Shown: positions 1 to 6,074 of the stretch, one piece after another
Layout of the letters: every line of letters begins with the position of its first letter
Position numbering within the stretch: the first letter of the stretch is position 1
IMG/VR virus record: IMGVR_UViG_3300037235_000083
Span: 1-60,381 of that record
Source of the DNA: a virus
DNA length: 60,381 nucleotides
Strand: one strand, 5' to 3'
Notes under the pieces: model-generated
Told to the model about the DNA's origin: nothing
The model's database searches: none
What the model saw: the letters and a program-made list of their open reading frames with translations, nothing else
Program-made: the position numbers and the translations under genes

Positions 1-127
1 CAGGCTCCGGTAGGACGGTTAAGCCTCTGGTTACAGCTTGGCGTGCCGCGCCGATGTCCCAAACGATGTCGGGCTCGCCGGTAGGGAACTTGTACCGGAA
101 GGTTTGCTGGATCCAGAGGACGCTCAT
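1..127 (-). CDS. Hypothetical protein, partial (runs off left edge)
   Basis: An ATG at 125-127 opens a frame that is still open at base 1, giving 42 visible residues beginning MSVLWIQQTF. Its start overlaps the stop of the upstream zinc-ribbon gene as ATGA, the junction style of this operon, which is the main support. Read across a circular junction, the frame continues from base 60381 and stops at 60335-60337, for a 57-residue protein. No family is recognised. Confidence 0.55.
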   Translation of the reverse strand, partial: MSVLWIQQTFRYKFPTGEPDIVWDIGAARQAVTRGLTVLPEP

Positions 128-312
128 GGTTTCCTCGGTTCATTGATCCGGGTGATCGTGCCAGTGTCTAGAATGATTCCGCAGCACGTCGGGCAAACCC
201 ACTCCCCGCCCGATATCGGGATCGCGTCTTCTTCGGTCAGGATCGTTGCGCACCAATCGCACTGGCGCGGGAACGAATCGCCGCGAAGGCCATGGATCAG
301 CCCTTTGATCAT
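124..312 (-). CDS. Small zinc-ribbon-like protein
   Basis: This 62-residue protein has two CxxC pairs (CDWC near residue 18 and CPTC near residue 40), a typical treble-clef or zinc-ribbon spacing, so it probably binds zinc. Its start overlaps the stop of the ribbon-helix-helix gene as ATGA, so the two are co-transcribed and probably translationally coupled. The function is unknown; a DNA or protein-binding role is inference. Confidence 0.7.
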   Translation of the reverse strand: MIKGLIHGLRGDSFPRQCDWCATILTEEDAIPISGGEWVCPTCCGIILDTGTITRINEPRKP

Positions 313-530
313 GTTTTCATGTATTGCTGAAAAACGTCGTTCAGCAATTCATTCAGTTTCATTCCACGGTCGAGCGCAGTCTGTTTGAACTGACGGACAA
401 ACTCTGCCGACATGCGGAACTGCATCGGGATCAGATCCCCGGAGGGCACGACCCCGCGCTGCCTCGAGGCGCCCTTCCCTTTCGTGGCAGCGGCCAGGTC
501 CGCGTTGCTCAACGCTACAGTTTTAGCCAT
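309..530 (-). CDS. Ribbon-helix-helix protein, ParB/ParG-like partition partner
   Basis: This is a 73-residue protein with a disordered, basic N terminus and a C-terminal segment (about residues 35-73: PMQFRMSAEFVRQF, then KLNELLNDVF) that fits a ribbon-helix-helix DNA-binding fold. Its start overlaps the 3' end of parA by 8 bases. A ParA ATPase followed by a small RHH protein is the known layout of type Ib plasmid partition loci, where the RHH protein binds the centromere and represses the promoter. The role is assigned from this context plus fold pattern; exact family membership is not confirmed. Confidence 0.7.
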   Translation of the reverse strand: MAKTVALSNADLAAATKGKGASRQRGVVPSGDLIPMQFRMSAEFVRQFKQTALDRGMKLNELLNDVFQQYMKT

Positions 531-1176
531 GGACGACTTCCTTTACTGGTTTGCGTTTTTCAACAAAGCATGATTTCACGTTATCCCATAAGGCCCGGAT
601 TTCCTCGGCAGCTGGGCTTTGGGCGCCAATTTCCGGCGCGGTGCGGCCGCCCGTCATGGCCACGGCGTACGGCACCCGATCGCCCAGAAAGGCCTCCGCG
701 ACTGGTCCGTGCTGGGATAGCGCCGCTACCGCCTGGGCGGTGATGGTCGCCTGGGCCTTAGCCTGCGTGATGACGAACATGAAGCGCCGACCGGACTGCT
801 TCACCCGTGCAATCGTCTCTGATACGGACCAAAGATCCGCGGGCGAAGGCCTCACCGGGATCAGGACTAGGTCAGCTACCGCTAGAACTTCGTCTGTTTG
901 ATCCGAAATCGTCGGGGCAGTGTCGATGAAGCAGTACGCCGCATCGCGTCCAGGAAGGCTCTGAACGCCTGTGGCGAGGCGCGCAAAGGCGACCTCGAGG
1001 CGTTGGGGTGTTTCATTCTCCCGGCGCTCATGCCACTGGGACAAAGTGCGCTGCTTATCGGTGTCGATGACCCAGGCCGGACCGTCCCCAGCTCGTTCGG
1101 ATTCAACGGCCAGATGAGCGGCCAGCGTGGTCTTGCCGCTGCCGCCTTTCTGGGACGTGATGACGATTGTTTTCAT
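523..1176 (-). CDS. parA: ParA-family partition ATPase
   Basis: This 217-residue protein begins with the deviant Walker A box KGGSGKTT (residues 10-17, with the signature first lysine) followed by VIDTDKQRTLSQW, the pattern of small ParA/MinD ATPases. Length fits type Ib ParA, which lacks the N-terminal HTH of P1 ParA. The ATG at 1174-1176 is preferred over an upstream TTG because AAGGCGG lies just before it. It is followed by an RHH gene, giving a complete partition cassette expected to stabilise a low-copy episome. A hairpin and repeated TTTCAT boxes directly upstream may be the operator or centromere. Confidence 0.9.
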   Translation of the reverse strand: MKTIVITSQKGGSGKTTLAAHLAVESERAGDGPAWVIDTDKQRTLSQWHERRENETPQRLEVAFARLATGVQSLPGRDAAYCFIDTAPTISDQTDEVLAVADLVLIPVRPSPADLWSVSETIARVKQSGRRFMFVITQAKAQATITAQAVAALSQHGPVAEAFLGDRVPYAVAMTGGRTAPEIGAQSPAAEEIRALWDNVKSCFVEKRKPVKEVVHG

Positions 1177-1221
1177 CAAAACCGCCTTTCATCCGAAGAT
1201 GAAAGCAAGTCTTAATGAAAA
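1171..1221 (-). promoter_or_regulatory. Candidate par operator/centromere: hairpin plus TTTCAT boxes
   Basis: CTTTCATC (1186-1193) and GATGAAAG (1198-1205) form a perfect 8-bp inverted repeat with a CGAA loop (UUCG on the minus-strand RNA). Further TTTCAT boxes lie at 1171-1176 (direct) and 1214-1219 (inverted). Type Ib par loci usually carry short repeats bound by their RHH protein upstream of parA, so this is a likely autoregulatory site or parS. A TTGACG at about 1231-1236 could serve as its -35 element, but the -10 is poor. Confidence 0.45.
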
Positions 1222-1232
1222 CAGCAATGCCG

Positions 1233-1370
1233 TCAAGCGAAACGGATGTACAAGCCGACCGCGAGGATGATTACAGCGGCCAGCCAAACCGCGGCGCTGA
1301 CCCACCACCAAAGGTGACAGCGCATCTTGATTTGCGCGTCCGAAAGGGGAGGTTGGCGCCAGACCTTCAC
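1233..1370 (-). CDS. Small single-pass membrane protein
   Basis: A GTG at 1368-1370 overlaps the stop of the upstream gene as GTGA. The 45-residue product has a polar N terminus and one strongly hydrophobic segment (about residues 20-42, WWWVSAAVWLAAVIILAVGL). It is a small inner-membrane protein of unknown function lying between the operon genes and parA. Confidence 0.6.
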   Translation of the reverse strand: MKVWRQPPLSDAQIKMRCHLWWWVSAAVWLAAVIILAVGLYIRFA

Positions 1371-1672
1371 GGCCTGTTCCCTCTGATCGCGTCGCGAATC
1401 TCGCTGTACTTCTCCACGTGGCCGCACGGATTGATCCAGCTATGGACCTCCAGGCGCCGGCTGCCGTCGTAGCTCAGGGCAGCGAAGGGTTCGCCGCGCG
1501 GCCCCCCGCAGTGCAGGCACTTCCACGGCAGCGTCAGGTGCAGGATCAGGTGACCCTCGTGCTGCTCGCGCGCCGGAATGACGACGGTGCGCACGCCCCG
1601 TGCCTTCTCGATCGCCTTGTCGGTCCGGTATTGCGCCTTCAGTCGGTCAATCAACTCTCTTGCCTTGCCCAT
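1367..1672 (-). CDS. Hypothetical protein with CxxC motif
   Basis: This 101-residue protein has a basic helical N terminus, a central CLHCGG motif and a later CGH, which could form a zinc site. It starts one base after the stop of the preceding 59-codon gene and overlaps the following gene as GTGA. No family is recognised. Confidence 0.65.
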   Translation of the reverse strand: MGKARELIDRLKAQYRTDKAIEKARGVRTVVIPAREQHEGHLILHLTLPWKCLHCGGPRGEPFAALSYDGSRRLEVHSWINPCGHVEKYSEIRDAIRGNRP

Positions 1673-1673
1673 T

Positions 1674-1853
1674 TCAGGCTGCCCTTTTCAACAGCGCACG
1701 GCGCCGCTCGATGTTGCGGGCGATCACGCGCCCCCAGGTGTAGCGGACGTTGACCCCGTGTTTCATGGAATGCCAAGGATTGCGGGAGAGGTCGTATTCG
1801 GGGTGGAGCACGTAGTGCCAGCCGAGGTAGGCCTTGGCTTCGGCGACGGTCAT
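1674..1853 (-). CDS. Small hypothetical protein (59 aa)
   Basis: A frame of 59 codons (MTVAEAKAYLGWHYVL...) starts at an ATG overlapping the upstream stop as ATGA and ends one base before the next ATG. The sequence is rich in aromatic and basic residues. Packing between coupled neighbours supports it. Function unknown. Confidence 0.6.
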   Translation of the reverse strand: MTVAEAKAYLGWHYVLHPEYDLSRNPWHSMKHGVNVRYTWGRVIARNIERRRALLKRAA

Positions 1854-2041
1854 GTTTCTCGCCTATGCGCTTCTGCTCGAGCCCTTTCGAAGCCTAAGCG
1901 TGGCGCCGGTCCTTCGCCGATAGAGGCCACTCGCGTTGCCGCAGTAGCGCCGTTTTCCCACACCTCCCAAAATTTTGGGCCTAACCGCACGTAAAAACGG
2001 CCACTAGGCGTCTGGTAGGCAATCGCCGCACCGGCGCTCAT
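1850..2041 (-). CDS. Small hypothetical protein (63 aa)
   Basis: The ATG at 2039-2041 overlaps the stop of the upstream 28-codon gene (ATGA), which fixes this start over longer in-frame alternatives. The product (MSAGAAIAYQTPSGRF...) contains a compact beta-like segment with PKFWEVWENG. No family is recognised. Confidence 0.55.
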   Translation of the reverse strand: MSAGAAIAYQTPSGRFYVRLGPKFWEVWENGATAATRVASIGEGPAPRLGFERARAEAHRRET

Positions 2042-2124
2042 TTGGCGACTCCCAGAATTCGAACGATCGGGCGGCTGATCAGCCAGCCGGTTGCGAGGCA
2101 AAAGGCGAAGATGATGAGCAGCAT
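2038..2124 (-). CDS. Very small membrane protein (28 aa)
   Basis: A 28-codon frame (MLLIIFAFCLATGWLI then a basic tail) begins immediately after the TAA of the upstream gene and overlaps the next start as ATGA. It is essentially one transmembrane helix. The perfect fit into the operon is the argument for it being real. Confidence 0.5.
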   Translation of the reverse strand: MLLIIFAFCLATGWLISRPIVRILGVAK

Positions 2125-2316
2125 TTACGCGCAGCACAGAGCGGCGAAGGTTTCGGCGTCGCCTTGCTTGGGGAACACGCGCAGCGCCGGGAGAGCTTGC
2201 CCAGCGTCGACGTCGAAGACTTCAACGCCGAAGCCGCCGCGGCAGAACGCGAAGACCGAAGCGCGAACTCCGGTTTCTTCGTTGGTCTGGGTGAAAAGCA
2301 CGGTTTCCATGGTCAC
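2125..2316 (-). CDS. Small hypothetical protein (63 aa)
   Basis: The product MTMETVLFTQTNEETGV... is acidic and probably a small beta-rich protein. Its start overlaps the upstream gene by four bases. Either of the first two methionines could be used. Function unknown. Confidence 0.6.
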   Translation of the reverse strand: MTMETVLFTQTNEETGVRASVFAFCRGGFGVEVFDVDAGQALPALRVFPKQGDAETFAALCCA

Positions 2317-2564
2317 TGCGTCCCGAGGGTTGCGAAGGAATAGCGGCGGATCACGCCGTATCCCAGGTTGGTTTGCCCGATCTTCATCAGCTCCGAAGCG
2401 GCAAACGTCTTGCCTTCGAAAAGGACCGGACCGACTCTGCGGGCGAAGGGTTTGACCTCGCGGACGATGTAACCGGCCTCGATCTTGTAGAGGCTTCCGA
2501 CGTACGCCCCATGGTGATAGAACTCACCCAGGAACTTTTCGGCCTTGTTCGTTTTCGCTTCCAT
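2313..2564 (-). CDS. Hypothetical protein (83 aa)
   Basis: The start is placed at the ATG at 2562-2564 (MEAKTNKAEKFLGEF) because the longer reading begins with TTG and overlaps the promoter. A sigma70-like promoter ends only a few bases upstream, so the transcript would be leaderless or almost so. The protein looks like a small globular domain (YVGSLYKIEAGYIVREVKPFAR). No family is recognised. Confidence 0.6.
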   Translation of the reverse strand: MEAKTNKAEKFLGEFYHHGAYVGSLYKIEAGYIVREVKPFARRVGPVLFEGKTFAASELMKIGQTNLGYGVIRRYSFATLGTQ

Positions 2565-2570
2565 ACACGC

Positions 2571-2599
2571 ATGATGACACAAGTAAAGCGCTATGTCAA
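2571..2599 (-). promoter_or_regulatory. Sigma70-like promoter for the 2.5-0.1 kb operon
   Basis: TTGACA (2594-2599) and CATCAT (2571-2576) are separated by 17 bases. The sequence around the -35 (ACTGAAC, two bases, TTGACAT, two bases, CGCTTTAC) is repeated almost exactly at the promoter near 4.78 kb. The -10 matches consensus at four of six positions. Confidence 0.5.
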
Positions 2600-2611
2600 T
2601 CGTTCAGTCAA

Positions 2612-3124
2612 TCAAAAAGGCCGCTGTTTCACCTGTCCCGGTTCGTCTTCGGTGACCAGCCGCGTGTCCCAGCCCATAGGCCATTGCCGCCCTTCGGGTA
2701 GAACCCACAGGTGAAACTGGTTCGCCGTGTCGACCAAGCGCGACTCGGCCGGGTAGATTTCGACCGCCTCGCGCTCCGGTCCGCACAGCGTGTTTTTGAT
2801 CATCTGGAATTCGCGCCAGTCGTGAATCGGCTCCCGGTCGATCCGCTTGATCGATAGGTGCGTGAGCGTGACGGCGAGCGGCAGGCACGGCCAGTCGATC
2901 ATCGCGACCTGGTAGGTGTCGCTGCGGAGGACCCACTCGCGGGCCATGCGCGCCGCGGTGTCGCGCGCGTCCTGTTCGGACAGGTTCCAGGGCGCGGCCA
3001 TGAACGCGCGGTAGTCGATCTTCTCCGGCGGGTAGCGGGCCGGCTCGAACTTGAACCGGTCCGGACTCAGGCGGGCAGCCGATAGCAGCTCAAGGCGCCT
3101 TTCCACTTTGGTCGGCGGCTTCAC
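2612..3124 (-). CDS. Conserved phage protein (DUF7694-like)
   Basis: The start is the GTG at 3122-3124, which overlaps the upstream stop as GTGA; earlier methionines are read-through of the neighbour. The 170-residue product carries the conserved stretch TLTHLSIKRIDREPI, HDWREFQMIKN and YPAESRLVDTANQFHLW, which I recognise as a domain common in phages of GC-rich proteobacteria and believe corresponds to DUF7694. Molecular function is unknown. Confidence 0.7.
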   Translation of the reverse strand: MKPPTKVERRLELLSAARLSPDRFKFEPARYPPEKIDYRAFMAAPWNLSEQDARDTAARMAREWVLRSDTYQVAMIDWPCLPLAVTLTHLSIKRIDREPIHDWREFQMIKNTLCGPEREAVEIYPAESRLVDTANQFHLWVLPEGRQWPMGWDTRLVTEDEPGQVKQRPF

Positions 3125-3414
3125 ACGTTGTCCAGTGCCGCTTGCGCGGCCAGGTCCATCGATAGCATGCAGCCAGCCGGCAGGATCCCGTTGTCGACCC
3201 AGTTCTGGCACATCGCCTCATATGCCTTGCGAAGATCCGAACCGGCCGTGCCGTCGACCGGACCGCGGGCGCCGACTCCGAACGGAATCGTGGCCACGAT
3301 GACGCCAAAGTTCATCATCGGATCGGGCTGCTTGTCCATGAACGTGATGCCCCAGTGGCCCCACTCGACCGTGCGGCCCAGGTACCTGGGGTGGGTGTGC
3401 GTCTGCGTTTTCAT
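3121..3414 (-). CDS. Hypothetical protein (97 aa)
   Basis: The protein MKTQTHTHPRYLGRTVEW... has no recognised domain. It overlaps its downstream neighbour by GTGA and its own start by four bases with the gene before it. It lies in the middle of the minus-strand operon. Confidence 0.6.
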   Translation of the reverse strand: MKTQTHTHPRYLGRTVEWGHWGITFMDKQPDPMMNFGVIVATIPFGVGARGPVDGTAGSDLRKAYEAMCQNWVDNGILPAGCMLSMDLAAQAALDNV

Positions 3415-3680
3415 TTGCCTCCTTCCTTCTTGCGTTTGCGCAAGCCGAAGATTTTGAGCCAGCAGGGCAGGGTGGTTTCCGACTGCAATCCCGGCCGGAA
3501 CTGGTTGTTCAGGTGGCGCACCCAGCCCTTGCGCGCCTCGGTGTGGCTGTCGTACACCGTCACCGTCACACCCATTTCCTCAGCCTCGGCGATGTCCTTT
3601 GCCTCAGCGGCCAGCTCGCGCTCGAGCAGCTTTTCCTGCTTGGCGATCGCGCGGGCTTCGGACTTGCTAGGGGATTTCAT
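3411..3680 (-). CDS. Hypothetical lysine-rich protein (89 aa)
   Basis: The ATG at 3678-3680 is preceded by GGAAGGAGCAGC, a good ribosome site, so the longer in-frame start is rejected. The N-terminal half is a charged helix (SEARAIAKQEKLLERELAAEAK) and the C terminus is strongly basic (LRKRKKEGGK). It could bind nucleic acid, but that is only inference. Confidence 0.65.
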   Translation of the reverse strand: MKSPSKSEARAIAKQEKLLERELAAEAKDIAEAEEMGVTVTVYDSHTEARKGWVRHLNNQFRPGLQSETTLPCWLKIFGLRKRKKEGGK

Positions 3681-4018
3681 GCTGCTCCTTCCAAGGGTTG
3701 ATCGGGCGCCGGCAGCCGATCCCACCACCACCCACGGCGGTGCTCCGGTCCCAAGCGCGGCCCGCTACGACGTTCGACGAAACATTCCATCGAGCGGCGC
3801 TTCAGCTCAGCACGCATTTGATCGAGCGAATCTTCGGCGCGGCGCAGCAAACCGTGGGCGACCTCGAATTGGTAAGTCGCCGCTTTGCCGCGGCGCCGGT
3901 CTTCGCCTCCGCTCGCGGCGAACCTGGCTTGGGCTTCGGCCGCGCGCTGGCGCGCCAGACGCACCATTTCGGCCAGCTTGGGCGTGTCCCAGTATTCGAA
4001 GCGGGGCGCCTCAGTCAC
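3677..4018 (-). CDS. Hypothetical helical protein (113 aa)
   Basis: A GTG at 4016-4018 gives MTEAPRFEYWDTPKLAEMV..., and the start lies two bases after the preceding stop. The body is a long charged amphipathic helix (residues about 15-75), followed by a proline/tryptophan-rich tail. Unknown function. Confidence 0.6.
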   Translation of the reverse strand: MTEAPRFEYWDTPKLAEMVRLARQRAAEAQARFAASGGEDRRRGKAATYQFEVAHGLLRRAEDSLDQMRAELKRRSMECFVERRSGPRLGPEHRRGWWWDRLPAPDQPLEGAA

Positions 4019-4020
4019 GT

Positions 4021-4191
4021 TCAGGCTCCCAGCAGGATCGCGCGGGCCATGCCCAGCGGCACGCCCAGCGATGCGAGGTAATGCGCCGCCATGAAGACGG
4101 ACACGCCCGCGGCCAGCCAGCGCGCCACGCGGGCGGCTTCGACCCAGGCTCCCAGGTTCCACATCGCTTCCAGAACGTTAGCGGCGTGCAT
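4021..4191 (-). CDS. Small membrane protein (56 aa)
   Basis: The ATG at 4189-4191 is preceded by GAGG at good spacing and overlaps the upstream gene by 14 bases. The product has two hydrophobic stretches (about residues 18-35 and 38-56) suitable for a small membrane protein. No family is recognised. Confidence 0.5.
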   Translation of the reverse strand: MHAANVLEAMWNLGAWVEAARVARWLAAGVSVFMAAHYLASLGVPLGMARAILLGA

Positions 4192-4411
4192 CGAAATCCT
4201 CGCGATCTGCATCGTTGGCAAAGTCGGAAATCCTGCCCTTCACAAGGCCGACGTACTGAAGCCATTCGTCGGCGGTCAAATCCTGGTCGACGAGCCACGC
4301 TCCATCCGGGTGGCGCGTGTGGGTCACTGTCTTTCCGCTGGCCAGCGTCACGTCGCGCTTGGCGGCTTCGCGGGCTCGGTTGGCCGCGATGGCATCGTTC
4401 AGAGTGGCCAT
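4178..4411 (-). CDS. Hypothetical protein (77 aa)
   Basis: The product MATLNDAIAANRAREAAKRDV... continues with a small beta-rich part (TLASGKTVTHTRHPDGAWLV) and an acidic C terminus. It is the second gene of the minus-strand operon, three bases after the first gene. No family is recognised. Confidence 0.6.
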   Translation of the reverse strand: MATLNDAIAANRAREAAKRDVTLASGKTVTHTRHPDGAWLVDQDLTADEWLQYVGLVKGRISDFANDADREDFDARR

Positions 4412-4414
4412 CTG

Positions 4415-4723
4415 TCAGGCTCCAATGGTGGCGTAGTAGCCGGCCGCTTTGACGCGGTAGACGCACCCGGACTTCAGGACGCGAATCGCGGTGAAGGTCG
4501 GCACGGACCCGGTCATGTGGATCACGGCCTCCCGGATCACCAGCATCTTGAAATGCTTGGCGATCAGGACTTCCGTATCGATCGGGTTCTTCCAGGCCGT
4601 GCCGGGCCCGGTCTTGGGAGCGACCAGGTCGAAGGCCTTGGACAGGGCGCCCTGCGTGACTTTCTTGCCCAGAATGACGGCCGCAACCGTCTTCGAGAAA
4701 TCGGGCACTGCACTGACTGGCAT
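4415..4723 (-). CDS. First gene of leftward operon, hypothetical (102 aa)
   Basis: A strong AGGAGG ribosome site precedes the ATG at 4721-4723, and a sigma70-like promoter lies about 40 bases further upstream. The product (MPVSAVPDFSKTVAAVILGKK...) shows no recognised domain. As the promoter-proximal gene of a divergent early operon it may be regulatory or anti-host; that is inference. Confidence 0.65.
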   Translation of the reverse strand: MPVSAVPDFSKTVAAVILGKKVTQGALSKAFDLVAPKTGPGTAWKNPIDTEVLIAKHFKMLVIREAVIHMTGSVPTFTAIRVLKSGCVYRVKAAGYYATIGA

Positions 4724-4762
4724 GGGGAACCTCCTTTTTCAACGAACCCCAATCACAGACTC

Positions 4763-4791
4763 AGCGTACCGGAGGTAAAGCGGCATGTCAA
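4763..4791 (-). promoter_or_regulatory. Leftward sigma70-like promoter
   Basis: TTGACA (4786-4791) and TACGCT (4763-4768) are 17 bases apart. The flanks ACTGAAC and CGCTTTAC match those of the promoter at 2571-2599, so both may be controlled by the same regulator. It reads into the gene at 4415-4723. Confidence 0.6.
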
Positions 4792-4846
4792 GTGTTCAGT
4801 AAAAGAAAATGACCCGGAATACCCGCTCTTTTCCTAGACATAACGC

Positions 4847-4875
4847 TTGACTTACTGATTTACCTGGGCTATGCT
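4847..4875 (+). promoter_or_regulatory. Rightward sigma70 promoter of the early operon
   Basis: TTGACT (4847-4852) and TATGCT (4870-4875) with a 17-base spacer form a strong promoter. It lies back to back with the leftward promoter, with about 55 bases between the two -35 boxes, and drives the plus-strand early genes. Confidence 0.7.
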
Positions 4876-4911
4876 TCGTTATGTGGTGGTTGGTTCTTTC
4901 AGGAGGTTGAA

Positions 4912-4995
4912 ATGGTGGTCTTCGGTGTCGTGATGGTGGTCTTCGCGGTGGTCGTGGTCGCCGGAATGTCGGCCTCCGAATCGGTGGGATTCTGA
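4912..4995 (+). CDS. Very small hydrophobic protein (27 aa)
   Basis: AGGAGG at 4901-4906 sits six bases before an ATG opening 27 codons (MVVFGVVMVVFAVVVVAGM...). The product is almost entirely one transmembrane helix, and its stop lies two bases before the next start. The strong ribosome site and first position in the operon suggest a real small membrane protein, or a leader peptide. Confidence 0.55.
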   Translation: MVVFGVVMVVFAVVVVAGMSASESVGF

Positions 4996-4997
4996 CC

Positions 4998-5216
4998 GTG
5001 GCCAAATACATGTTCGAAATCGAAGACAGCGACGGCAACGATTCGACGCAGGAAGTCTGCGCGCTGACCTACGCCCAAGCCCGCAAACAGGCCTGCAATC
5101 GCCACGACCGCCAGCTTGGTTACGAACCGGGCGACGAGGGCAACGGGCCGATGATTGTGCGTTGCACTCTGACGCACACGACCGATCGCAATGCAGCCCA
5201 TAAGGTGGCATCGTGA
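4998..5216 (+). CDS. Hypothetical protein (72 aa)
   Basis: This GTG-start gene encodes an acidic product beginning MAKYMFEIEDSDGND. The end overlaps the next gene as GTGA. It may be a small beta-strand protein. No family is recognised. Confidence 0.6.
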   Translation: MAKYMFEIEDSDGNDSTQEVCALTYAQARKQACNRHDRQLGYEPGDEGNGPMIVRCTLTHTTDRNAAHKVAS

Positions 5217-5419
5217 AAACCTACTACCAGAAAGTGATCGAGCCGCTTGCCCCGGGTTACGACCCGCGTCACATCGAGGCCTACATGCGCATGGGCTTCT
5301 CGACCCTGGACGGCCTGAGCGAGCGCCAGTTCCGCGCCCAGGTCGGGATCGCAAAATTCTGCGTCGACGAGGCCGGTCACGAGATGGCCGAACGCGTTGC
5401 GCAGTCCTTCGGACTCTGA
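5213..5419 (+). CDS. Hypothetical protein (68 aa)
   Basis: A GTG start overlapping the preceding stop (GTGA) gives a helical protein beginning MKTYYQKVIEPLAPGYDP. It is spaced three bases from the next gene. Function unknown. Confidence 0.6.
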   Translation: MKTYYQKVIEPLAPGYDPRHIEAYMRMGFSTLDGLSERQFRAQVGIAKFCVDEAGHEMAERVAQSFGL

Positions 5420-5422
5420 CCC

Positions 5423-5707
5423 ATGCCGCTCGAACCGACCCCCGCCGATCTGAAGGCGAAAATCAACGCGATGCTGGACGCGATCGCCCCTTTGATGGCC
5501 AGCCTGTATGCGCGCTGGCAGGATGAACGCGATTACGAGGACATCGACGAGTATGCGGTCCCGATCCGCAAGCATCTCCCGGAAGGCTTCAGCCTGTCCC
5601 AGATGCATCGCCGGCCGTTCGGCTTCAGTTTTGTGTGCGTCGGCTTCGATGCGGAATACCAGTTCTCTGTCACCGCTCGCGCGGTCGGTTGGAAGCGCAA
5701 GACCTGA
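5423..5707 (+). CDS. Hypothetical protein (94 aa)
   Basis: The product starts MPLEPTPADLKAKINAML and is helical at the N terminus and beta-rich at the C terminus. It belongs to the compact early operon. No family is recognised. Confidence 0.6.
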   Translation: MPLEPTPADLKAKINAMLDAIAPLMASLYARWQDERDYEDIDEYAVPIRKHLPEGFSLSQMHRRPFGFSFVCVGFDAEYQFSVTARAVGWKRKT

Positions 5708-5723
5708 AAGGGGAAAGACCAAG

Positions 5724-6074
5724 ATGGCCAGCAAATTGAACGTGAGCGTCGACGAGTTCGTCGCCACCGCCAAGCAGGAAATCATCATGGAGTGTGTCGG
5801 AGAGCGCCCCGGCATGAAGGTAATCCCGTGGCGCACTCTCACATCGTTCGAGCAGTTACACGACTACCGAGACGCTAACGAATTCGGGGGTTTTTGCGAC
5901 GACAGCATCGCCGACGCCCTGATCGAGCACTTCGGCGGCCGCGACGCAAACGAGGGCATGCCGGACGCGATGCTCGATTTCATGAACCAGGTGCATAACG
6001 CGCTCGATGTCTGGATCCGCACCGGCGGCTTGCGTCGCGAAGTCAACGGCTGGTACGACGCGCGCGAAGTCTGA
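5724..6074 (+). CDS. Hypothetical protein (116 aa)
   Basis: The ATG at 5724 follows AAGGGGAAAG and was preferred to a much longer in-frame reading that overlaps the previous gene. The product (MASKLNVSVDEFVATAKQEI...) is acidic with several aromatic residues. Its last base overlaps the start of the methyltransferase gene. Confidence 0.65.
   Translation: MASKLNVSVDEFVATAKQEIIMECVGERPGMKVIPWRTLTSFEQLHDYRDANEFGGFCDDSIADALIEHFGGRDANEGMPDAMLDFMNQVHNALDVWIRTGGLRREVNGWYDAREV

Noticed and set aside
3355-4452. Long plus-strand frame of 365 codons
   Set aside because: It lies antisense to several tightly coupled minus-strand genes and its product is Arg/Pro/Ser-rich with no domain, typical of a shadow in GC-rich DNA.
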